Positions 10,301 through 18,700 of a DNA stretch of 64,000 bases are shown piece after piece. Source of the stretch: Pelagihabitans sp965238025 (GTDB lineage: Bacteria > Bacteroidota > Bacteroidia > Flavobacteriales > Flavobacteriaceae); contig OZ250162.1 of the NCBI GenBank assembly GCA_965238025.1, positions 1,302,001 to 1,366,000 on the forward strand. The letters are read 5' to 3'. The position numbers and the translations under genes are program-made. Each line of letters opens with the position of its first letter. The first letter of the stretch is position 1. The notes under the pieces are model-generated. The model made no database searches. It was not told the origin of the DNA and saw only the letters and a program-made list of their open reading frames with translations.

Positions 10301-10506
10301 TCATCTGACTTTTTCCAAAAATTGGCATTTACCGTATTGGTACCTATAGGAATGTAATCCCAGTTCACACCGTTGATCATAAAATCCTCCCCATTGACCA
10401 CTAATTTAGCTCCTTTGTCATCATTTACAACGGTTACCTGATCTGCTTGACCATATATCACCGCCGCAAACAAGAAAAGAACTAATCTTAGAATGTTGTT
10501 TTTCAT
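7354..10506 (-). CDS. clan GH-A glycosidase domain fused to a predicted outer-membrane beta-barrel
   Basis: 1050 residues from ATG 10506, which starts a clean signal peptide (MKNNILRLVLFLFAAVIYGQ); a longer frame from 10548 hides it. Residues about 25-420 look like a GH2/GH5-type TIM barrel. LLGNENN gives putative acid/base Glu169, and KPLVFTEFGADAYN gives putative nucleophile Glu274. From about residue 500 to the end the chain is a run of alternating aromatic/polar beta-strands with Gly/Asn-rich turns, as in porins, ending in a strand (WEIRTYVHINIGK). First gene of the leftward operon. Family number and substrate cannot be fixed by eye; context suggests beta-glucan. The barrel is my inference from sequence pattern. 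Confidence 0.72.
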   Translation of the reverse strand: MKNNILRLVLFLFAAVIYGQADQVTVVNDDKGAKLVVNGEDFMINGVNWDYIPIGTNTVNANFWKKSDDVIKAGLDSEMSLLKNMNVNVIRQYTGVPAKWIRYIYENYGIYTMLNHSFGRYGLMIDGAWVPVTDYSDKRTQEILMGEVEEMVKGFKDTPGLLFYLLGNENNYGLFWAGAETEDFPDGQEKINAVGELRGRPMYKLMNEASLMMKEIDSSHPVAICNGDVLFIDIVAEECKDVDIYGTNTYRGASFGNMFDVVKEKLNKPLVFTEFGADAYNAMKNAEDQESQAYYMVQNWKELYENAAGLGKAENSIGGFTFQFSDGWWKYGFDDRKNADLHDNNASWSNGGYARDLAKEGENNMNEEWFGITAKGPTDSRGLYELYPRAAYYALKEAHELNPYEEGMTLDFINNYFNNIELQEAVLKARGDQAALEAKNGGKVYISNLRAEFTTFNTGGVLTTTPAVADPDANAYPDAKGFDHMQSYYVGVGGQPTPDMRANVNFNILGNIADNPINEIFYENVGRPITVNTNDGPVTVSDNNRIRVYNAEFEWQTKQADLRGFFRTGHYHWGYEGDFFGLYPEANYGPNLDLYNGEISGLEIDGKAGFKGLKAAFGDQLWWGANPALLLKYHTKVGHYGITGVFHEDVGQRRTAETSGAIPLPKTRRATIHLERELGNFGFEVGGIWGGQPLNGRQFQFVEGGPGNYVVYNDEIGSEDNWGAKAKITYSKGTFNWYALGATTGLVANGGVDQTRTFTGWKLKDNGSGNQNSFLTGFTYSIGNLQIAPNFLWQEPLVGAIPGDVGGVGRLRNIQDDPFAVRGNRKTTAGELLLTYDPTPGSWFYEWDNDRSEDAKFAMNLGFILRHLPTTQDAAIGFNAQRNPFAFPNAVPAKDLWEINSRIVAKSGPDLGIIANLYGGNAQANGSDSRTIERFGGDVRVIYKKWKLEHAFKVDDWGPYDYHRDFNLTYPVQLMVDLSTSVGKPDWFILPDTKIGIRGIWRSLDEFSPRYSPTVIPANTFPPQPRLSPVGFDNGQEWEIRTYVHINIGK

Positions 10507-10606
10507 AATTATTGTGTTTTTAGTTGATTTAAGTATTTGGAAGCCCATAGAATCCCCATTTGATGTAGGTCTGTAAACTTAATCGTTGATATTGAACTAT
10601 TCATAG

Positions 10607-10625
10607 AAATTACCTATACAAATTA
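10607..10625 (+). promoter_or_regulatory. candidate operator A (TTACCTATACAAATT)
   Basis: One of four similar sites sharing TTACCTATACA-like sequence. It lies about 100 bases upstream of the leftward operon start and overlaps a minus-strand near-match to the -7 element. Assignment to the neighbouring LuxR-type regulator is inference from proximity and recurrence. Confidence 0.45.
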
Positions 10626-10729
10626 TATACATGGATAGAAAAAGTGACAAAAATTTAGTAATATAGCATGTTTTCGGCTGCTCTATGCTGGGTTTTGATG
10701 ATATTAGATGCTGAACATTTATTGTATTG

Positions 10730-10745
10730 TTGTATACGTAAATTG
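10730..10745 (-). promoter_or_regulatory. candidate operator D (AATTTACGTATACA)
   Basis: Minus-strand copy of the recurrent motif, differing from the others by a C-to-G change in the core. It lies 13 bases from operator B in the same orientation. Confidence 0.35.
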
Positions 10746-10756
10746 ATCATGTTGAG

Positions 10757-10775
10757 GAAATGTATAGGTAAATTA
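10757..10775 (-). promoter_or_regulatory. candidate operator B (AATTTACCTATACATTT)
   Basis: Minus-strand copy with the exact CCTATACA core and AT-rich flanks matching sites A and C. It forms a widely spaced inverted pair with site A. Confidence 0.42.
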
Positions 10776-10928
10776 CATCAATTAGGATGTTAATAATAGA
10801 ATACATTCTGTAAATTTCCTCCGTCAAATGAACTTCTTTAATGATTGTAAACTAGTAATCATTACGTTTTGAACGGCTAATAGGATATATTTTTAAATTT
10901 AATGTTGATAGGTTCGCTAATTTAAAAT

Positions 10929-13775
10929 TTGATGCTTTTGAAATCCCAAACAAAGAAAAAAGTGATGAGTTTAAGAGTATACTTCACCTTGGTAGCGTGT
11001 TTGTATAGTATGCTACTTTTATCCCAAGATTTGCCGCCTATTCAAAATTACTCTCCGTCCGAATGTGAGGCTGAAAATCAGAATTGGTCTATCACCCAAT
11101 CTCCGGATAAACTTGTTTATATCGCCAATAATAAAGGCTTGTTAGAATTCAATGGTGCTAAATGGAAACTGTATCCTACCCCCAACGAAACCATAATGCG
11201 TTCTGTAAAGGCCATTGGAGAGAAAATCTATACAGGTAGCTATTTAGATTTTGGGTATTGGGAGAAAAATAATTATGGCGTTTTAAGCTATACATCCCTA
11301 TCCAAGGAAATAGGAATAACCCTGGTGGAGGACGAACAGTTTTGGAACATTATCAGTATAGATGATTGGGTATTGTTTCAATCCTTAGACCGCATTTTCA
11401 TCTACAATAGTGTGGACCGGTCTGTAAAAACCATTGACTCGAAAAAAGAAATACGCAAAATGTATAAAGTTGGGAATAGCGCTTATTTTCAACGTTTAGG
11501 TGATGGGATTTATAAAATTGAAAATGGAAAGGACATCCTTATATCGGATAACGAACTGGTAAAGCAGAATGCAGTAGTAAACATTTTTTTAAAGGAGGCT
11601 GATCTTTTGATTCAAACGATGGACGAAGGCTTTCATATTTTGAATGATGAAGGCCTTAAAAAATGGGATATAGATGCAAATGAACTATTGTCTACAGTTA
11701 GCGTCTATAACAGTATACGGTTAAAGGATGATGGCTTTATGTTGGGAACGATTTCTAATGGGTTGGTTTATTTAGATGATGATGGCAATGTGCAATTTCA
11801 GATTAAAAAGACCGATGGATTACTGAATAACACTGTCCTATCGCTTTTTGAGGATGCCGGGAATAATATTTGGCTAGGACTGGATTATGGCGTGAGCAAC
11901 ATAAATATGAAATCCCCAATAAGGGTATACAATGATTATAAGGGTGATATAGGGAGTGTTTATACCTCTGCTATTTATGAAGACAAATTATATTTGGGAA
12001 GCAATCAAGGACTCTTTTATAAGGAACTGAAAAGCGATGACAGTTTTAAGTTGGTGGAAGGAACCAAGGGTCAGGTGTGGAAATTAAAACTATTTGATCA
12101 AACCTTGTTTTGTGGACACAACTCGGGAACATTTCTGATACACGATGATATTGCCACTAAAATATCTTCTATTGAAGGGGCATGGGATATTAAGCCCCTA
12201 AAACAAAATGGTCTTTTGCTTCAAGGGAATTATGACGGACTTTACATCTTAGAGCAAAAAAACGGAAGCTGGGGGGTGAGAAACAAAATAGCAGGCTTTG
12301 ATAATTCTGCAAGGTATTTTGTGGAAATGCCGGAAAACGAAATCTTTATTAACCACGAGTACAAAGGTGTGTTTAAGGTCAAGGTAAACCCGAACTATAC
12401 CAAGGCACTGGATGTTAGCATAGATTCTTTGATAAAAGGCGCTAATTCCTGTATTATTAAGTATAGAGGGGACTTGCTGTATTCCTATAAAAAAGGAATT
12501 TTTAAATACGATATCAGCGATAAAAAGTTTATAAAAGATAGTCTCCTAAGTTCTATGTATGCCGATGAGAGTGAATTTATTTCTGGCAATTTGGCGCTTA
12601 ATGAAAAGACTGATAATTTATGGGGGTTCTCCAACTCGAGTATTCATTTAATGTCTCCGGGAGAATTGACCAGTAGTCCAAAATTTACAAAGATACCCCT
12701 ATCCCTTGCCCAGCGTAAAGAGGTTGTTGGGTACGAGAGCGCAATGCTCCTAAACGATGCCAATATTTATCTCTTGGGGAGTAACTCGGGTTATATTACC
12801 GTAGATGTTTCTAGGTTGGACGTTAAGGATTTTGAGATCAAAATCAATAGTGTGGTCAATGGTAAAAGAAATGGAGGAGGCAGTGTACTATTGTTGGATA
12901 AAGATGAAAAGGGCGTGTTCGAGAGCGGTGAAAACACCCTTGAAATTTCGTTTTATGTTCCTGAATATAGTAAGTACCAAAGTCAGCAATATCAGTATCA
13001 ATTGGCAGGAATTTATGATGAGTGGAGCGATTGGTCAAGCAATTCGGTGGAACTTTTCGAAAATTTACCCTATGGAGATTATACCTTTAATGCAAGGGCA
13101 AAAATAGGGGATAAAATTTCGGACAACGTGGCTTCTTACCCATTTGAAATTGCCAAGCCTTGGTATGCAACCAATCTTATGAAAGCTCTTTATATAATAG
13201 GGACGGTGTTATTTTTACTGCTGATGCATTATATATATAGAAGATATTATAAAAAGCAACAACAAAAGCTAATTGATAAAAACAATCGAGAACGAAAATT
13301 GGAACAGGTTGAAAATGAAAAGGAAATCATCCGAATTAAAAATGAGCGGTTACAGATAGAATTCAAAAACAAAAGCAAGGAGCTTGCCGCCTCTACCATG
13401 GGAATCATCAAAAAGAACGAGTTGTTGACCACTATTAAAAATGAACTCAATGCTATAAAAGACAAGAGCCAGGTGAAACCTGTAGTCAATATCATTGATA
13501 AGAGCTTAAAACAGAACGACGATTGGGAGTTTTTTAAAGAAGCGTTCAATAACGCTGATAGTGAATTTTTAAAGAACTTGAAAAGTTCACATCCCTCTTT
13601 ATCGCCAAATGACCTTAAACTTTGTGCCTATTTAAGGCTAAACCTATCTTCTAAAGAGATTGCCCCCTTACTCAATATATCGCCTCGGAGTGTTGAGATA
13701 AAACGGTATAGACTTCGAAAGAAATTGAATTTATCCCATGAAGACAACCTTGTCAACTACATTATAGGGTTGTAA
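10929..13775 (+). CDS. membrane sensor-regulator: propeller, Y_Y_Y, TM helix, coiled coil, LuxR-type HTH
   Basis: 948 residues (an ATG at 10965 would give a tidier signal, MSLRVYFTLVACLYSMLLLSQ). A long periplasmic part resembles the two-component-regulator propeller family (segments such as NNTVLSLFEDAGNNIWLGLDYGVSNI). It is followed by a Y_Y_Y-type Ig domain (about 660-740), one TM helix (about 750-772), a charged coiled coil (about 775-855) and a C-terminal LuxR-like HTH (about 889-948: LSSKEIAPLLNISPRSVEIKRYRLRKKL). There is no histidine kinase or receiver domain, so it differs from hybrid two-component PUL sensors and may act as a membrane-tethered one-component regulator. Its place between two enzyme operons suggests it senses beta-glucan fragments (inference). 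Confidence 0.85.
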   Translation: MMLLKSQTKKKVMSLRVYFTLVACLYSMLLLSQDLPPIQNYSPSECEAENQNWSITQSPDKLVYIANNKGLLEFNGAKWKLYPTPNETIMRSVKAIGEKIYTGSYLDFGYWEKNNYGVLSYTSLSKEIGITLVEDEQFWNIISIDDWVLFQSLDRIFIYNSVDRSVKTIDSKKEIRKMYKVGNSAYFQRLGDGIYKIENGKDILISDNELVKQNAVVNIFLKEADLLIQTMDEGFHILNDEGLKKWDIDANELLSTVSVYNSIRLKDDGFMLGTISNGLVYLDDDGNVQFQIKKTDGLLNNTVLSLFEDAGNNIWLGLDYGVSNINMKSPIRVYNDYKGDIGSVYTSAIYEDKLYLGSNQGLFYKELKSDDSFKLVEGTKGQVWKLKLFDQTLFCGHNSGTFLIHDDIATKISSIEGAWDIKPLKQNGLLLQGNYDGLYILEQKNGSWGVRNKIAGFDNSARYFVEMPENEIFINHEYKGVFKVKVNPNYTKALDVSIDSLIKGANSCIIKYRGDLLYSYKKGIFKYDISDKKFIKDSLLSSMYADESEFISGNLALNEKTDNLWGFSNSSIHLMSPGELTSSPKFTKIPLSLAQRKEVVGYESAMLLNDANIYLLGSNSGYITVDVSRLDVKDFEIKINSVVNGKRNGGGSVLLLDKDEKGVFESGENTLEISFYVPEYSKYQSQQYQYQLAGIYDEWSDWSSNSVELFENLPYGDYTFNARAKIGDKISDNVASYPFEIAKPWYATNLMKALYIIGTVLFLLLMHYIYRRYYKKQQQKLIDKNNRERKLEQVENEKEIIRIKNERLQIEFKNKSKELAASTMGIIKKNELLTTIKNELNAIKDKSQVKPVVNIIDKSLKQNDDWEFFKEAFNNADSEFLKNLKSSHPSLSPNDLKLCAYLRLNLSSKEIAPLLNISPRSVEIKRYRLRKKLNLSHEDNLVNYIIGL

Positions 13776-13804
13776 AAACTCAACAAGCGGGGTTTTATAC
13801 TTTA

Positions 13805-13821
13805 CATTGCCTATACATTTT
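13805..13821 (+). promoter_or_regulatory. candidate operator C (TTGCCTATACATTTTTG)
   Basis: Plus-strand copy of the motif seen three times at 10607-10775. It keeps the CCTATACA core and the AT-rich 3' flank. It lies about 260 bases upstream of the predicted promoter of the rightward operon. Confidence 0.42.
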
Positions 13822-14068
13822 TGTTTTTTTTGCGGTCTTTCACATGGCATAGGCGGCATTAAATGGGGTTAAAACCCGAAATAGCTGAAAAATCACAAAA
13901 TTGTTTGCTATGTATGCTTTTTGTTGTGGTAAATTTTATGGATTTCACAATTTTAGGGCATAAGTTTAAAGGCTCTAATAAAATTTTAAGAATTCTATTT
14001 TAATTAGTCGCGATTTTTACTTTTTTAGCAATTAACTATTGTCAAAAGTTCCCCCAAAGACATTAAGG

Positions 14069-14098
14069 TTGAAATACTGGCCTATGGTATTAGGTTTG
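14069..14098 (+). promoter_or_regulatory. Bacteroidota-type promoter of the rightward glucan operon
   Basis: TTG at 14069-14071, a 19-base spacer, then TAGGTTTG at 14091-14098. This matches the primary sigma consensus TTG-N19-TAnnTTTG known for this phylum. The predicted start of transcription is near 14105, about 20-50 bases before the porter start codon. Confidence 0.65.
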
Positions 14099-14127
14099 AT
14101 TTTTAAGGTATTCTGAATAACCGGAAT

Positions 14128-15696
14128 ATGAACGGTTATCTTAAAAGCAGGATTATGAAAAAAGTTGATGACGTACTAAAAATGAACAGGTCTTACACTG
14201 TTCTGATTAGCTTGATCGTTGCCCTTGGAGGTTTTTTATTGGGATTTGATAGTGCAGTGATTTCCGGAGCAGTTAAGGGGATAACTACATATTTTGAAAT
14301 GACCGATGCCATGCTGGGTTTTGCGGTAGGTTGTGTTGTTTTTGGAGCAATGGCAGGAAACCTAATGGCCGGACCGCTGGCCGAGAAATACGGTCGAAAA
14401 AAAATACTCATAATTGTGGCTGCCCTTTTTACGATTTCTGCCACTTGGTCTGCGCTAGCGACCGGGTATACAGAGTTCATTATTGCAAGAATAATTGGAG
14501 GTATTGGTATCGGGGGCGCCATATTAATTGCCCCAATTTATATTGCTGAAGTTGCCCCACCTAAACTCAGGGGAAGTTTGGTCTCCTTTAACCAGCTTAA
14601 TATTGTTATAGGAATATCTGTTGCCTACTTCTCTAATTATTTCCTTGTTAATATGGGAGATGAAAGCTGGCGATGGATGCTGGGAGTAGAAGCCATACCC
14701 GCATTAATTTACTTTTTATCGCTCTTTACGGTACCTAGGAGTCCGAGGTGGTTAATTCAAAAATTCAACAAAGTAGAAGGGGCCCATAAAACACTTTCAA
14801 AAATCGGAGGTGAAGCATATGCAGAACTAACCATAGCGGAAATACAGCGGGGAATTGCGAAAAAAGAGATAAAGGGGAAGGTGTCGGACTTACTTCAAAA
14901 CAAGTATGCGACTATCATGATAATTGCCTTAGGGATTGCATTCTTCCAACAAATTACGGGTATCAACGCCATTTTCTACTACGCGCCAACAATTTTTGAA
15001 CAAGCGGGAGGAAGCACGGATTCCTCATTTCTTCAGGCCATAGTAGTAGGTCTAACCAACCTCGTTTTTACGTTAGTGGCGATATGGTTGATAGACAAAT
15101 TGGGTAGGAAACCCTTATTGCTCATTGGGACTACTTGCATGACCATTGCGCTATTGATGGCAACGCTCGCATTCAATAATGCGACTTACGATATAAATGA
15201 TGCTACACTGGGTAAAATTGGCACCCCTGAAATCAAAACTGCATTAACGGATTTAAAAGGCAAATCCTTTGAAAGTCAGACTGCTCTTTTTGAGGAGGTT
15301 AAAACGAAGCTGAATACGGAACAATTTTTAAATTTCAAGCGAAATGAGATAACCAATACGATAAAAATCAATGCTACCCTCGTCTTAATAGCCATATTAC
15401 TTTATGTTGCCTCCTTCGCGATTTCTTTGGGCCCCGTAATGTGGGCATTGATTTCAGAGATATTCCCAAGTAAAATTAAGGGAATAGCGATATCGGTGGT
15501 AGGTTTTTTCAATTCGTTGGTCAGTTTTATGGTGACCCAGGTTTTTCCATGGGAATTATCAAATCTGGGCCCAACAGCCACTTTTGCATTGTACGCCCTG
15601 TTTTCATTCCTTGCAATTTTCTTTGTCTATAAGTTCGTAATAGAAACCAAAGGAAAAACCCTGGAGGAAATTGAACATGAACTAGTTAGAAATTAA
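14128..15696 (+). CDS. MFS sugar porter (XylE/GLUT-like)
   Basis: 522 residues with twelve predicted TM helices. Sugar-porter signatures: GGFLLGFDSAVISGA near the N-terminus, AEKYGRKK in the TM2-3 loop, PRSPRWLI after TM6, QQITGINAIFYYAPTIF in TM7, DKLGRKPLL, and ETKGKTLEEIE at the C-terminus. It would import a monosaccharide or small glucan across the inner membrane, probably by proton symport. Odd: about 65 extra hydrophilic residues (about 347-412) between TM9 and TM10 on the periplasmic side. ATG at 14155 is a possible alternative start. First gene of the rightward operon, 53 bases before the phosphorylase. Confidence 0.88.
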   Translation: MNGYLKSRIMKKVDDVLKMNRSYTVLISLIVALGGFLLGFDSAVISGAVKGITTYFEMTDAMLGFAVGCVVFGAMAGNLMAGPLAEKYGRKKILIIVAALFTISATWSALATGYTEFIIARIIGGIGIGGAILIAPIYIAEVAPPKLRGSLVSFNQLNIVIGISVAYFSNYFLVNMGDESWRWMLGVEAIPALIYFLSLFTVPRSPRWLIQKFNKVEGAHKTLSKIGGEAYAELTIAEIQRGIAKKEIKGKVSDLLQNKYATIMIIALGIAFFQQITGINAIFYYAPTIFEQAGGSTDSSFLQAIVVGLTNLVFTLVAIWLIDKLGRKPLLLIGTTCMTIALLMATLAFNNATYDINDATLGKIGTPEIKTALTDLKGKSFESQTALFEEVKTKLNTEQFLNFKRNEITNTIKINATLVLIAILLYVASFAISLGPVMWALISEIFPSKIKGIAISVVGFFNSLVSFMVTQVFPWELSNLGPTATFALYALFSFLAIFFVYKFVIETKGKTLEEIEHELVRN

Positions 15697-15749
15697 AAAT
15701 AATAACCATATAAAAACCCTCGAATAACACAAAGAGGTAATCAAACTAA

Positions 15750-18700
15750 ATGAGTAAAAACCCAATCTACATAGGAAATCAACAAGCTGCTGCGGCAGCA
15801 GGTGAAGTAAAAGGCAAATTAGTCGTTTTCGAAAATGAAAACTATTATAAAATTTCGAATAGCGACGCTATGAGGCCCTTCTTTATGAGTATCGTGAGCG
15901 ATTCAAACCACTGGATGTTCATTTCGAGTAATGGAGGACTATCTGCTGGAAGAAGAAATTCAGAATCTGCCCTATTCCCGTATTATACAGATGATAAGAT
16001 CACAGAATCTGCTGATCTAACAGGAAGCAAAACAATTGTACAGGTACATACAAAAGACAAAACCTTTTTATGGGAACCTTTCTCCGAAAGATTTTCTGGC
16101 ATATATAAGGTATCCCGAAACCTGTATAAAAATGTTTATGGGAACAAGGTCGTTTTTGAAGAGATCAATGAAGACTTGGGGCTGACATTTAGGTACCATT
16201 GGAATTCAAGTGATGCGTTTGGGTTTGTGAAAAAATCGACCTTACGTAATGATGGAGATAGTGAAATTGAAGTTACCGTTTTGGATGGTATTCAAAATAT
16301 TTTGCCTTATGGTGTTACTTCAGGGTTGCAAAATGATAGAAGTAACCTTGTTGATGCTTATAAAAAGAATGAATTAGAGGCCTATCTGGGCTTAGGTATT
16401 TACGCCTTGAGTGCCATTATCGTCGATAGGGCCGAACCGAGTGAGGCCTTAAAGGCAACCACCGTTTGGTCTGCCGGAATAGAAGACGCCAAATATTTGG
16501 TGTCCTCCCTACAGCTTGATGCCTTTAGAAAAGGTGAAACAATTACCCAGGAGGTAGATATCAAGGCGGAAAAGGGAGCATATTTCGTTTGCGCTGATGT
16601 GAAATTGCAGGCAGCGGCAGAAAAGAATTGGATAGTCGTCGCAGACGTAAACCAATCAAAGGTGAGCATTAGCAAGATTTCACAAAAACTAAGGAACGAA
16701 AAATCCCTGCCTACCCTGGTCGCTGAAGACATAGAAAAAGGCTCAAAACACCTGTTGGAGCTTAACGGGGCTTCCGACGCCATGCAGTTGACTGCCAATA
16801 AGTTGAGAAACAGTCGACACTTTTCAAATACGTTGTTCAACATTATGCGTGGAGGCATTTTTGACGACAACTATCAGATTGAAAAGCTCGATTTCATCAA
16901 CTATATCGAAAAGGCAAATAAAAAGGTCTTCCGTAAAAAAGAGGCCGTTTTGAACGGTTTGCCAGAAGTATTTTCCCTTTCACATCTACGAAGCTTAACG
17001 GAAAACCTGGAAGACCATAATGAAGATAAGAACTTCAAGAGGTTATGTTATGAATATATGCCGTTGCTATTCAGCAGAAGACATGGCGATCCAAGTAGGC
17101 CTTGGAATAAGTTTTCGATAAATACCAGAAACGAAGACGGCTCCAAGATTTTGGATTATGAAGGAAACTGGAGGGATATTTTCCAAAATTGGGAGGCCCT
17201 GGCGCATTCCTATCCCGAGTTCATTGAGAGCATGATCCATAAGTTCTTGAATGCATCAACATTTGATGGTTACAACCCATATCGTGTTACCAAAGACGGT
17301 TTCGACTGGGAAACCATAGAACCGCATGATCCCTGGTCCTATATTGGGTATTGGGGGGACCACCAGATTATTTACCTGCTTAAATTTTTGGAGTTTATAG
17401 AAGACCATTACCCACAACGATTGGGCACTTATTTTGAGCAGGATATCTTTGTCTATGCCGATGTACCCTATAAAATTAAAGACTATTCCGAAATCCTCAA
17501 GGATCCAAAAGATACAATTATCCTAGATCAGGAATCAGAGGAGAAAATTATTCAGAAGAAAAAGGAATTAGGGGCCGACGGTGCATTGCTCAGAGATCAA
17601 AACTTCTTTATCTATAAGGTAAATCTGGTTGAAAAATTATTAGCAACCGTTTTGGCGAAGCTATCAAACTTTATTCCCGAAGGTGGAATTTGGATGAATA
17701 CGCAAAGACCCGAATGGAACGACGCCAATAATGCCTTGGTAGGCAATGGTGTTTCTATGGTAACCTTGTATTACCTAAGACGTTTCCTAAATTTCTTTGA
17801 GAAAGTGATAAAAAATGTACCAGAGGAAAAATATACCATTTCAAATGAGTTGCTGGTCTTTTTCAATTCGGTTACCACAACGCTCGAAGACAATTTGAAT
17901 TTACTTTCTGGAAAAGTTTCCGATACGGCCAGAAAAGATGTGATGGATGGACTCGGAAATGCCGGGAGCATATTTAGAAATACCATTTATGAAAACGGTT
18001 TTAGCGATGAGCGTAACACGATTACAAAGAACGATCTATTAAAATTTGTTGAAGTTTCATTAAAACATCTGGATCATAGTATTGATGTGAATAAAAGGGG
18101 CGATAAGTTATTCCATTCCTACAACCTAATGACCGTTGAGAACGACTCAGAAGTGTCCCTTTCACATTTATCGGAGATGTTGGAAGGTCAGGTGGCTGTC
18201 TTGAGTTCCGGGTACATTTCTGGAGAGGCCTCTTTAGAACTGTTGAATGCCCTGAGGAGCAGCGCGTTGTTCAGACCTGATCAGTACAGCTACTTATTGT
18301 ATCCGAATAAAGAATTACCCAGATTCCACGATAAAAACAATATCCCTTCTCAACGAGCTAAGGAATCTACCTTAGTACAGCAACTGTTAAAGGATGGCAA
18401 TTCTCAAGTAGTGGAAAGCGATATTGATGGAAACATTCATTTCAACGGAGCTTTTAACAATGCTGAAAGCTTAAAAAGCGCGCTATCACAATTACCTCAG
18501 GAACAGTATGGAGGGTTTGTAGAGAAGGACACGGCGCTCCTGCTTGATATTTTTGAAGAGATTTTCGACCATAAGGCCTTTACGGGACGATCAGGAACCT
18601 TCTTTGGTTATGAAGGCTTGGGGTCTATATACTGGCATATGGTTTCTAAACTTTTGCTAAGTGTTCAGGAAACCTGTTTGCAGGCCGTAGCAAAAGGAGA

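Larger units (their letters stand above)
10507..10928. promoter_or_regulatory. divergent control region of the beta-glucan locus
   Basis: A 422-base non-coding stretch between the leftward enzyme operon and the rightward regulator gene. It holds three copies of a CCTATACA-type motif (listed separately). No perfect TAnnTTTG promoter was found on either strand. Near matches are TAGGTTCG at 10909-10916 (plus) and TATAATTTG (minus strand, overlapping the motif at about 10611-10627). No coding sequence is evident. Confidence 0.6.
13776..14127. other. intergenic region before the transporter/phosphorylase operon
   Basis: 352 bases, AT-rich, without a recognisable gene. It contains one copy of the CCTATACA motif 30 bases after the regulator stop and a good Bacteroidota promoter at 14069-14098. 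No strong terminator hairpin is visible after the regulator. Confidence 0.55.
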
